From Cephalopachus bancanus (Eukaryota > Chordata > Mammalia > Primates > Tarsiidae), in contig JAPVLO010000995.1 of assembly GCA_027257055.1 (NCBI GenBank), forward strand, positions 62,001 through 126,000: a stretch of DNA of 64,000 nucleotides, given 5' to 3'. The first letter of the stretch is position 1, and each line of letters opens with the position of its first letter. A program made the position numbers and the translations under genes. This document shows, in pieces, positions 55,335 to 64,000 of this stretch. The notes beneath the pieces were generated by a model. It saw only the letters and a list, made by a program, of their open reading frames with translations. It ran no database searches and was not told the origin of the DNA.

Positions 55335-55791
55335 CACAGGTCCCCTGTCCCTGGGTCACAGACTGATGTCGGTCCGTGGCCTGTTTGAAACTGGCTGAAC
55401 AGGAGGAGGTGACTGGTGGGCGAGCCATGGGCATTTCGCCTGTATGTAGATTCATTCCTTATGGGCTAGCATTACTGCCTAAGCTCTGACTCTCTCAGAT
55501 CTCCCGAGACATTGTAGCATAAACCCTATTGTGAACTGTCCAAGTGAAGGATCCTGGTTGCACGCTCATTATGAGAATCTAATGCCTGATGATCTGAGGT
55601 GGTGCTGAGGCTGTGATGCTGTAGATTTCGTTCTATATTAGAGTGTAATAATAATAAAAATAAAGTGCACAATAAATGTAATGCACTTGAAAATACCTAA
55701 AACCACCTCCCCCCTCCCCCCTCCCCCATCTGTGAAAAAAAAAGCCTTCCATGAAACTGGCCCCTGATGCCAAAAAGGTTGGGAATTGCTA
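55335..55791 (-). mobile_element. Non-autonomous hAT-type DNA transposon
   Basis: The interior carries the well-known primate/mammal block GGTCCGTGGCCTGTTTGAAA, CAGGAGGAGGTGACTGGTGG, TAAACCCTATTGTGAACTGT, ATGAGAATCTAATGCCTGAT, GATCTGAGGTGGTGCTGAGG, and ends TGATGCCAAAAAGGTTGGGA. An imperfect 8-base duplication flanks it (CTCCAAGA at 55,327; CTCCAGTA at 55,792), as expected for hAT. A C/T-rich (CCCCCCT)n stretch is inside. No transposase frame. Strand assignment is arbitrary. Confidence 0.75.
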
Positions 55792-55799
55792 CTCCAGTA

Positions 55800-56540
55800 A
55801 ACCAACACTCTACCCCTGCAAAGATCTCCACTACATTGGATACATATGGATACATTTGAAGCTTTCTCTGCATCTTACTACCTCCTGTCTTTTTCCTCAT
55901 TTTGTTCAATATGTCCTAAGAGAAAAATGCAAGTCTCAGACAATACTTAGAAATAATAATGTCTCTTGCTTTAATTTGTTTCTTCTACAAATTAAGGAAA
56001 ATTAATCCTCAAATGGTTATTCTGAGGAAGCATGTAGCACAATGCTCAGCACAAAATAGACAATAAATAGTTGAATCATTTTTCCTATTTAGTTATATTT
56101 AATCCCAAAGTCTAGTAATTTTATTTGCCTTTCTGGCCACTTTCCCAAATGTCTTCCTCACATAATAAATGAGTTTGAAAGAAGCTTATAAAGACACTTC
56201 TTTAACAGTATTATTTACTGACCAATACCTCTCCCATCTACTCTTCTTTCTCAAGACTACTGCTTTATAGTATATTACCTTAAAAAGCAAAAAGTGAAAA
56301 AAATAAAACCACCCACCAGGAATTTAAGATACAGATTTTAGAATAAATAAAATGTTGTATTTATACCTAGAAAGCACTTCAATCTTGCAACTAATCAGAA
56401 CAAGTTTATTATAAAATGCATGTGAGCAGAATCATAGTGACAAGATAAAAATAGCTGTCACCATGTCATGACAGTTTTTATTTATTTACATTGGACTTAT
56501 TTCATAAGGTAGTGAAAGATTTTTAATGACAGATCATTGT
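55800..56540. other. AT-rich intergenic DNA
   Basis: Nothing recognised. Confidence 0.5.
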
Positions 56541-56546
56541 AAATTG

Positions 56547-56837
56547 GATTTTTTTTCAAGTCAGATTCTTACTCTGTCATCCAAGTTGGAGTGCAGTGGC
56601 ATGATCATGACTTTCTGCAGCCTTGACGTCCTGGCCTCAGGTGACCCTTCTGCCTCAGCTTTCCAAGTAGCTAAAACTACAGATACATGCCACCACACCC
56701 AGTTAATTTTCTTTGTAGAAATGAGGTCTTTCTATGTTGCTGAGGCTGATCTTGAAGTCCTGGGCTCAAGCAATCTTTCTGCCTCAGCCTTCCAAAGTGC
56801 TGGGATTACAGGCATGAGCCACTGCACTCAGACATAA
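56547..56837 (-). mobile_element. Older Alu, antisense
   Basis: T-run, TCTTACTCTGTCATCCAAGT, GTGCAGTGGCATGATCATGA, TTCCAAGTAGCTAAAACTAC, TGCTGAGGCTGATCTTGAAG and GCTGGGATTACAGGCATGAG. The target duplication is TAAATTGGATTTT / TAAATTAGATTTT. Confidence 0.95.
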
Positions 56838-56839
56838 AT

Positions 56840-57380
56840 TAGATTTTAAAAAGGAGAAAAGCACATGTCTATTGGTGAATATTTGGCATGGTTAGCTTGC
56901 CTGAATATCACTTCCATTAATTGGTAATTTAATGTGGTAAATAACTTAATGAGTTCATAGCATCCTGATAAGCTTGATTCTGTGGTTGACAAGTTTCCAA
57001 GACCTCTTTGAAATCGGCATCTTGACTATTATATGAATTATCAATTACTTGGGACTTATGATTCTCAATAATATGCTTTTCTTATCTTATTAATTTATAA
57101 TGTCTGCTGTGCACAATCAAAACATATTATACAACTTTAAAATTTTAAATGAAATAGATAAGCTCATTTTGTGGAAAAGAAGACACAACTTTTATGAATT
57201 ACATTCTGAATTTTGGAAACAAATACATGGAGAAATTAAATAGCTTGTAGGAAATCATTTGAAAGAGTGAAAATTAAATCTCAATTTCCTTGAAGCCTAG
57301 GATAGTGATCATACACAAATTCACACAAATACACACATATCCATTCACATGGTTAAGAAGGGAATTACAAACTGGAAATG
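56840..57380. other. AT-rich intergenic DNA
   Basis: Nothing recognised. Confidence 0.5.
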
Positions 57381-57394
57381 AAAAAGACTTTTTG

Positions 57395-57633
57395 GAGAGA
57401 CGGGGCCAGATGGCAATGGCATAGGTGAACTGGTGAGATTCTCTGAATGGAACAAGGCTGCATACTGCTGAATAGACAGACTGTAAAGCAGAGGGAAAAG
57501 TGAACAAAACCAGAAGACCCTCATAAGGAAGAACAGGTCATTGCAGAAGAGAAATAAAAACAACCCCACCTTCCCTCAAAAACAGAATTGAAGAGGGGGA
57601 GGGAAAGGGGGAGAGGGAGAAAAATCTACAGAA
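57395..57633 (+). promoter_or_regulatory. Shortened (intron-less) L1 5' UTR of copy B
   Basis: 54 bases of 5' end are joined at 57,448/57,449 to the last ~185 bases of the 5' UTR. The tandem monomers and pyrimidine tract of copy A are absent. If the promoter lies in those monomers, this copy would be unable to drive its own transcription; that is inference. Confidence 0.8.
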
Positions 57634-57776
57634 ATGAAGAAAAACCAAAAGAAGAGTATGGGTCTCTCCCAGACTCCTGGGAGAGCAGACATTGAGAAAA
57701 CTGACTTTGGAATGCAAACAATGAAAAGTCCCCAGAATGAAGGGTCTCAAAATGCAAATGTAGATATCAAACAATA

Positions 57777-58589
57777 ATGGAGAGATTAAAAAGAATTGAG
57801 GAGACACAAGAAGAAACTAGGAAGGAGCTGATATCTGAGATAACAGTAATAAAGAATACTGTGAATGAAATAAATAACAAATTGATAAGCATGGAAAGCA
57901 GAATCACCCAAGCAGAAGAAAGAATCTCAGAGCTTGAGGACCAAAATATAGAAATAACCCAAACTCTTAAAAACACAGAAAATAAGCTCAAAAAGACAGA
58001 ACAAAACCTTCAAGAGATGAGTGACTACCTTAAGCGGCCTAACCTAAGAATAATCGGACTCCCTGAGGCAGAAAGAGAAACAGAGACCACATTGGAACAA
58101 ACTTTCCATCAGATCATTCAAGAAAACTTCCCTTATCTAATCAGCGATGCAAAACTTCAAACACAAGAGATTCAGAGAACCCCCACAAGACAACAAATGA
58201 GAAGACCAACTCCTAGACACATAATAATTCACCTAAATAAAGTAGGTGAAAAAATCCTAAAGGCAGCAAGAGAAAAAGGCCAGATCACCTACCATGGAAG
58301 ACCAATCAGAATAGCAGCAGATTTATCTGCAGAAACCCTGCAGGCTAGGAGAGCTTGGAGCCCTATCTTCAAAGTCCTAAAAGATAAACAATTTCAACCA
58401 AGAATAACCTACCCGGCAAAGCTAAGCTTCATCAATGAGGGAGAATTAAAATCTTTTCCAGATATTCAATCCCTAAGAACTTATGCTGCCACCAAACCAT
58501 CTCTGCATGAAACACTTAAGAAAGTACTAAACACAGAAGAAAAGGAAAAAAGAACAACGTTCTTTACAACAGTACAGGGAAAAGAATAA
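57777..58589 (+). CDS. ORF1: L1 ORF1 protein, N-terminally shortened open frame (270 aa)
   Basis: L1 ORF1p is a trimeric RNA-binding protein that packages L1 RNA in the cytoplasm. The frame opens at 57,777 and runs 270 codons to TAA at 58,587. It has a heptad-rich coiled coil in roughly residues 1-85 (TQAEERISELEDQ, LKNTENKLKKTEQNLQ). An RRM-like part follows (residues ~88-170; LKRPNLRIIGLPEAE, RPTPRHIII), then a C-terminal domain (AAREKGQITYHGRPIRI, RRAWSPIFKVLK). The expected start is upstream at 57,634, but that frame ends at a TAA at 57,775-57,777, so a one-base-type frameshift separates the first ~45 codons. Likely not functional as it stands. Confidence 0.7.
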   Translation: MERLKRIEETQEETRKELISEITVIKNTVNEINNKLISMESRITQAEERISELEDQNIEITQTLKNTENKLKKTEQNLQEMSDYLKRPNLRIIGLPEAERETETTLEQTFHQIIQENFPYLISDAKLQTQEIQRTPTRQQMRRPTPRHIIIHLNKVGEKILKAAREKGQITYHGRPIRIAADLSAETLQARRAWSPIFKVLKDKQFQPRITYPAKLSFINEGELKSFPDIQSLRTYAATKPSLHETLKKVLNTEEKEKRTTFFTTVQGKE

Positions 58590-58676
58590 AATATACACGA
58601 ACCAACCCCAAAACCAAAAGAAAGACAAAAAAAAAGAAAAAACCAAGTGCAAGAACAACAACTCAATAAGAACTCC

Positions 58677-61600
58677 ATGATAGGGACGAACTCTCACATT
58701 TCAATAATTAGTCTGAATGTTAATGGACTAAACGCACCACTGAAAAGACATAGAATGACAAAATGGATAAAATATCACCAGGCAACAATATACTGCCCTC
58801 AAGAGACCCATCTCACTAGAAAAGACATACACAGACTCAAAGTAAGAGGATGGGAAACAAATTTTCAGGCGAATGGAACACAAAAGAAAGGAGGAGTCGC
58901 GATCCTAATTTCAGACAAAATACCATTTAAGCTATCAAAAATTTAAAAAGATACAGAGGGCCACTATATAATGATAAAAGGTTCACTCCATCAAAAAAAG
59001 AAATATCTATCCTAAACATATATGCACCCAACATAGGTGCACCAACATTCGTAAAGCAACTTCTAGGAAAACTAAAGAAAGACATTGATTCTAACACCAT
59101 AATAACTGGGGACTTTAATACACCACTCACAACCTTAGACAGATCATCAGGACAAAACATCAGCAAGGAGATCCGGAACCTCAATGAGACTCTGGATCAA
59201 ATGGACTTAATTGATATCTATAGAACACTCCATCCAAAGACCACAGAATACACATTGTACTCATCGCCACATGGAACATATTCTAAGATCGACCACATAA
59301 TTGGACACAAATCAAGTACACGCAAATTTAAAAGGACTGAAATTCTACCATGCACCTTCTCGGACCACAATGGAATAAAAATAAACATTGACACCAACAA
59401 AGCCCTCCAAAACCCACAAAGACATGGACACTAAACAGCATGATGCTAAATAACTCCTGGGTCAATGATGACATCAAAACAGAGATCAAAAGATACCTGG
59501 AAACAAATGAAAATGAAGAAATATCTTACCAAAATCTCTGGGATGCCTTAAAAGCTGCAATAAGAGGGGAATTTGTATCCCTACAAACATACATGAGGAA
59601 AATGGAAGGAACAGAAATTAACAACCTAACAAGCCACCTAAAGAAGCTGGAAAAGCAAGACCACAAAAACCCTAATTTCAGCAGAAGAATCCAGATCACC
59701 AAAATAAAAGCCCAAATCCAGGACATAGAAGACAAAAAGATAATAGAAAAAATCAATGAAACAAAAAGCTGGTTCTTCGAAAGAATAAACAAGATCAATG
59801 GTCCCCTAGCTAGACTGACCAAGAAAAAACGAGAGAAAAACCAAATAAGTACAATCAGAAACACAAAAGATGAAGTCACATCTGACCCTGAAGAAATACA
59901 AAAGATCATTAGAGACTACTACGTACACTTGTATGGAAACAAACTTGAAAACCTTAAGGAAATGGAGGACTTTCTGACATCACACAACCTACCTAAGTTG
60001 GAACAAGAAGAGATTGAGACCCTAAATAAATGAATAACAATCAAGGAAATCGACTACGTAATAAGAAAACTTCCTACAAAAAAAAGCCCTGGACCAGATG
60101 GCTTTCCAGCAGAATTTTACAAGACATTTAAGGAGGAGCTGATACCAATCCTACTGAAGGTATTCCAGGCGATTGAAAAAGATGGAACTCTCCCCAAATC
60201 ATTTTACGAAGCCAACATCACACTGATACCCAAGCCAGGTAAAGATCCAGCAAAGAAAGAGAACTACAGGCCAATATCTTTGATGAACATAGATGCTAAA
60301 ATTCTCAACAAGATCCTAGCAAACCGGATTCAGCAATACATCTCAAAAATCATCCATCATGACCAAGTAGGCTTCATTCCTGGGATGCAAGGCTGGTTCA
60401 ACATTCGTAAAACCATAAATGTTATTAAATACGTTAACAGATGACAAAACAAAAACCACATGATTATATCATTAGATGCAGAAAAAGCTTTTGATAAAAT
60501 CCAGCACCCCTTCTTGATAAAAACCCTTGAACATCTAGGCATACGGGGAACATACCTTAAAATAGTAAAAGTCATCTACGAGAAACCCACAGCAAGCATA
60601 CTCCTAAATAGACAAAAATTAGAACCATTTCCCCTGAAAACTGGAACTAGACAAGGATGCCCACTCTCACCCCTCCTGTTCAACATAGTATTAAAAGTCC
60701 TGGCTTGAGCAATCAGAGAAGAGAAGGCAATCAGGGGAATCCAAATAGGAAAAGAGGAAGTCAAGTTATCTCTCTTTGCAGACGACATGATTGTATACCT
60801 TGAAAACCCAAGACACTCTGTCAAAAACCTCCTTACACTGATAAAGGCCTTTGGCAAAGTCTCAGGATACAAAATAAATGTACAAAAGACAATCGCATTT
60901 CTCTACACCAATAATAAACAAACAGAAACCCAAATAAAAAACAAAATTCCATTCACAATAGCCGCAAAAAAAATGAAATACCTTGGCATCTTCCTAACCA
61001 GAGACATGAAAGACCTTTACAAGGAAAACTACAAAACACTGCTCAAAGAAATCAAAGTTGACACAAACAAGTGGGAAAATATCCCATGCTCATGGATCGG
61101 AAGAATCAACATTGTGAAGATGTCCATCTTACCTAAGGTAATCTACAAATTCAATACAATACCCATCAAATTACCAGCAACATTCTTCTCAGACCTAGAA
61201 AAAACAATGCAGGAATTGATATGGAAACACTAACGTCCCAGAATAGCCAGAACAATCCTCAGCAAAAAAAACAAAGCAGATGGTATCACACTGCCAGACT
61301 TCAAACTTTACTATAAAGCTACAATCATCAAAACAGCTTGGTATTGGTATAGGAACAGGCATATAGATCAATGGAATAGAATTGAGATTCCAGAAGCAAA
61401 ACCTCAATTTCTCAACCAACTCATCTTTGACAAAGCCTCCACCACCTACCACTGGGGAGAGGAGAACCTATTCAGTAAATGGTACTGGGAAAACTGGCTG
61501 ACCACATGCAGAAGATTGAAACAGGACCACTATCTATCCCCAAGCACAAAGGTTAATTCCAAATGGATCAGAGACCTAAATGTAAAACCTCAAACCATAA

Positions 61601-62442
61601 GAACCTTAGAAAATGAAGGAAAAACCCTCATGGAAATCGGAACTGGCATCCAATTCCTGAACAAAACCCGAAACACACAGCTCATAAGAGAGAAAATAGA
61701 CAAGTGGGACCTTATTAAACTGACAAGCTTCTGCAAAGCCAAAGAAACCATCAAGAGAGCAGGGAGACAGCCTACAGACTTGGAAAAAGTATTTGCCAAC
61801 TCCAGGTCCGACAAAGGCTTAACATCCTGGATCTACAAGGAACTCAAGCGTGCTTAAAAGAAAAAAACAAACAACCCCATTATAAAATGGGCAAAAGATA
61901 TGAACAGACACTTCACAAAGGAAAACATCCGAGCAGCCAACAAACACATGAAGAAATGTTCATCCTCACTAATCATCAGGGAGATGCAAATCAAAACCAC
62001 ACTGAGATACCACCTAACCCCAGTCAGAATGGAAATTATCAACAACTCAAAAAATAACAGCTGCTGGGGAGGGTGTGGTGAAAAGGGAGCACTTCTACAC
62101 TGTTGCTGGGAGTGTAAACTAGTGCATCCTCTGTGGAAAGCAGTGTGGCGATTCTTAAAAGCTCTAAATACCAACCTCCCATATGACCCCACAATCCCCC
62201 TACTGGGAATATATCCTGAAGAACACAAATCACTCTATAAGAAAGATACCTGCACACGCATGTTTATCACCGCATTGTTCACAATAGCAAGAACCTGGAA
62301 ACAGCCATGCTGTCCGTCAAAAGAGGACTGGATTTTAAAAATGTGGTACATATACACGATGGAATACTACGCAGCCATAAAAAAGAACAAAATCATGAAT
62401 CGCAGCCATCTGGATGGAACTAGAGTCTATAATACTGAGTGA
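58677..62442 (+). pseudogene. ORF2: L1 ORF2 (copy B), disabled
   Basis: The endonuclease N-terminus starts at 58,677 (SLNVNGLNAPLKRHRM), and frame is lost at 58,944. Further open pieces run 59,201-59,434 and 59,440-60,033 (ends in TGA at 60,031). The RT core is 60,460-60,708 (QGCPLSP; then CGA-to-TGA-type stop at 60,706). The active-site FADD box is intact at 60,775-60,786. Later pieces are 60,787-61,233 (stop where copy A has AAA), 61,516-61,857, and the cysteine-rich C-terminus 61,900-62,442. The A-run before SPGPDG is eight bases, in frame. Many disablements; no active protein. Confidence 0.92.
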
Positions 62443-62718
62443 CCTCTCACAGAAACAAAGATCCGAGTATCACATGTTCTCATTCATATAATGGACCTTA
62501 AACATCCAATGCAATACTATACAAAAATGACTGGCCGTACTGGGAAACTATGGTGGGGGGAGGGAGATGGGATTAACAGTAGCAAATATCTGTCTGGGTA
62601 CGGGGAAACATCCTATATCAACAGGGTGCCTGAATGAAACGCAATTGTATACCTAACCCTTAATTGCACCCCACAACTTCCCAATTAAAAAAATAATAAT
62701 AAAAAAAAAAAAAAAAAA

Positions 62719-62879
62719 GACGCCAGAATAAGGAATTGAAAAAAAAAAAGAAAGAAAATTCATTTTGCATTGTTTAGAAAAAAGGAAGGGGTGTCAAGTG
62801 CTACACTCACAGAGAATTGCAGTTAAAGGAACACAATGATATTGAATTTACCTGACATATTAAAAATGTTATGACAAAA
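62719..62879 (+). other. 3'-transduced flanking sequence of L1 copy B
   Basis: It follows the L1's own A-tail (62,683-62,718) and has no L1 similarity. An ATTAAA polyadenylation hexamer at 62,859-62,864 lies 11-16 bases before the second A-run at 62,876, which abuts the right-hand target duplication. Inside is an A/G-rich stretch but no gene. Confidence 0.85.
62859..62864 (+). promoter_or_regulatory. Alternative polyadenylation signal ATTAAA
   Basis: ATTAAA, the commonest variant of AATAAA, lies at the normal distance upstream of the transduction's A-run. It explains where the read-through L1 RNA was cleaved. Confidence 0.7.
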
Positions 62880-62998
62880 AAAAAGACTTTTTGTATTTTA
62901 TTTGAGGTTTTAAATATCTATCGTTAGTTATGTTTATGTCAAGTAGATAACAGGCCATGAAGAGCTAAAACAGTAAAATTTTTTGAAATAAATAAAAG

Positions 62999-63080
62999 AA
63001 GATAGGATGATAATTGAAAGGAAATAAAAGGGGGAAAGAAGAAAAAGAAGAAAGAAAGAAGAGAGAAAGAATTAAAGGGA
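62999..63080. repeat. Purine-rich GAAA/GGAA tract
   Basis: About 80 bases of nearly pure A/G with GAAA repeats; low-complexity sequence. Confidence 0.7.
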
Positions 63081-63224
63081 AAAAGTATGATTAAATTCCA
63101 TTAATAATTTTTTAAAAGCAAAGGAAACTCCTTGCCAATAATTTGGTATTTGGAATGCATTAGAACTCCATAAAGGTGATAAGAGAGGTTTTATAAGCAA
63201 ACTTATAGAATATATTAATCTACA

Positions 63225-63377
63225 TTTGGTGAGTAATGAGAGGAAATCAAGGACTGACAAGAGGGGAAATCTGCCTGGGGAAGAGGGGCACACCTCAACA
63301 ACAAGTAAATATTTGCACACCTAACACTGAAATGTATCTCACAATTTTAAAGTAAAAAATGTTAAAGTTTAAAAAAA
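63225..63377 (+). mobile_element. L1: Short L1 3' UTR end
   Basis: GAGGAAATCAAGGACTGACA, CACACCTCAACAACAAGTAA, ATATTTGCACACCTAACACT and GAAATGTATCTCACAATTTT, then an A-run, match the terminal 3' UTR of the local L1 family in sense, strongly 5'-truncated. Confidence 0.75.
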
Positions 63378-63719
63378 GGAAAATACTGTGTTTTAATTGA
63401 TATTAAACACAAAGGGGTGTGAGTTGGAGAGTGAAAACTAGTCAGCCATAATACATCTGGAATAAAACAAAAAATGATTTCCCAGATTGGAAAGGTATCA
63501 AATAACTGTTATAAATTCTCAGCAAAAAGCTCAGTAATCTTGCTTAGCAATGTATCACATTCAATTCCTCAAGAACAGAGGTATGAGTTGAAACCTTTTC
63601 TAAATGAGTTCCAAACACAATTATAGTATGCCACATAAAATATCCAGCACAAAATTAATTATCATATTTTTAAAAGATGAAAAATAACATGATGTGCTCA
63701 AACAAAATTGTTGTTTTTT

Positions 63720-64000
63720 GTTGTTTTTTTTTTGAGTCAGAGTCTCACTCGCTCACCCAGACTGGAGTGCAGTGGCCGCTCCCGGCCACCGCAGCCTCGC
63801 CTGCTGGACTCCAGCGATCCTTCTGCCTCAGCCTTCCAAGTAGCTGGAATTACAGGCATGTGCTACCATGCCCGGCTAATTTTTTGATTTTATTATAGAG
63901 ATGAGGTCTTGCTGCCCAGGCGGGTCTCGAACCCACGGGCTCAGGCAATCCACTCACCTCAGCCTCCCAAAGGCGTGGGATTACAGGCTGAGCCACCGAG
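63720..64000 (-). mobile_element. Young-type Alu, antisense, cut by the window end
   Basis: T-run, GAGTCAGAGTCTCACTCGCT, CAGTGGCCGCTCCCGGCCAC (the diagnostic right-arm motif), TTATTATAGAGATGAGGTCT, CGGGTCTCGAACCCACGGGC and GATTACAGGCTGAGCCACCG. The 5' end of the element lies just beyond base 64,000. Confidence 0.95.

Larger units (their letters stand above)
57395..62879 (+). mobile_element. L1: L1 copy B: spliced-5'-UTR L1 with 3' transduction
   Basis: It lies between perfect 14-base duplications AAAAAGACTTTTTG (57,381-57,394 and 62,880-62,893). It contains a shortened 5' UTR (57,395-57,633), ORF1, ORF2, a 3' UTR and an A-rich tail (to about 62,718). About 157 bases of non-L1 sequence and a second short A-run follow. 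The 5' UTR goes from CTCTGAAT (57,448) straight to GGAACAAGG, missing exactly the GT...AG block of copy A. Very similar to copy A elsewhere, so recent. Confidence 0.93.

Noticed and set aside
60460..61233. Active reverse transcriptase in copy B
   Set aside because: The FADD box is intact, but a stop at 60,706, another at 61,231 and several frameshifts elsewhere prevent a full-length product.

Overview
The window is gene-free primate DNA. I see no host protein-coding gene, exon series, rRNA or tRNA, and no bacterial or viral gene organisation. It is assembled almost wholly from SINEs (Alu, MIR), LINEs (L1, L2), two LTR remnants and two hAT-like DNA transposons. Alu dimers show that the host is a primate. 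The youngest Alus carry a head reading GGCTCGGTGGCTCAGCCTG and a right arm with GTGGCCGGGAGCGGCCAC. They lack the lemur and loris/galago right-arm signatures and do not match simian AluS/Y. By elimination a tarsier is my best guess; this is inference.

Region 1 (1-14,352) is a GC-rich tandem array of four units of about 3.2 kb plus the start of a fifth, cut by the window's left edge. Each unit is itself a fixed arrangement of about eight degenerate Alu-type copies: five antisense, then one sense, microsatellite and antisense pieces, then two sense copies. Units differ by an internal 1.1 kb duplication and a later Alu insertion (unit 2), very different CTTT/CCTT microsatellite lengths at the same site, and a 0.33 kb replacement (unit 4). 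The array stops sharply at about 14,352 and AT-rich DNA follows.

Region 2 (14.4-28.3 kb) is ordinary AT-rich intergenic DNA with a 5'-inverted L1, Alus, MIRs, an L2, an old L1 and an MLT1-type LTR.

Region 3 (28.3-37.5 kb) is a nest. An old L1 is split by a 7.9 kb insertion with a perfect 14-bp target-site duplication. The insertion holds a full-length L1 and, downstream, the 3' end of a second, older L1 (itself carrying an Alu). I read this as one L1 retrotransposition with a 3' transduction.

Region 4 (37.5-57.4 kb) holds an inverted pair of an unnamed repeat, several L1 3' ends, a nearly complete antisense L1 with a different 5' UTR (45.09-50.66 kb), an ERV1-like LTR and a hAT element.

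Region 5 (57.4-62.9 kb) is a second near-full-length sense L1. It lacks, to the base, a GT...AG segment of 1,298 bp present in the 5' UTR of the 28.9 kb L1. It also carries about 157 bp of non-L1 sequence after its own poly(A), closed by an ATTAAA signal, a second A-run and a 14-bp target-site duplication. It therefore looks like a retrotransposed spliced L1 RNA with a 3' transduction. All ORF2 copies are broken; one ORF1 stretch of 270 codons is open.

The most notable items are the Alu-composite macrosatellite, the intron-like segment of the L1 5' UTR with its spliced daughter copy, and the two 3' transductions.
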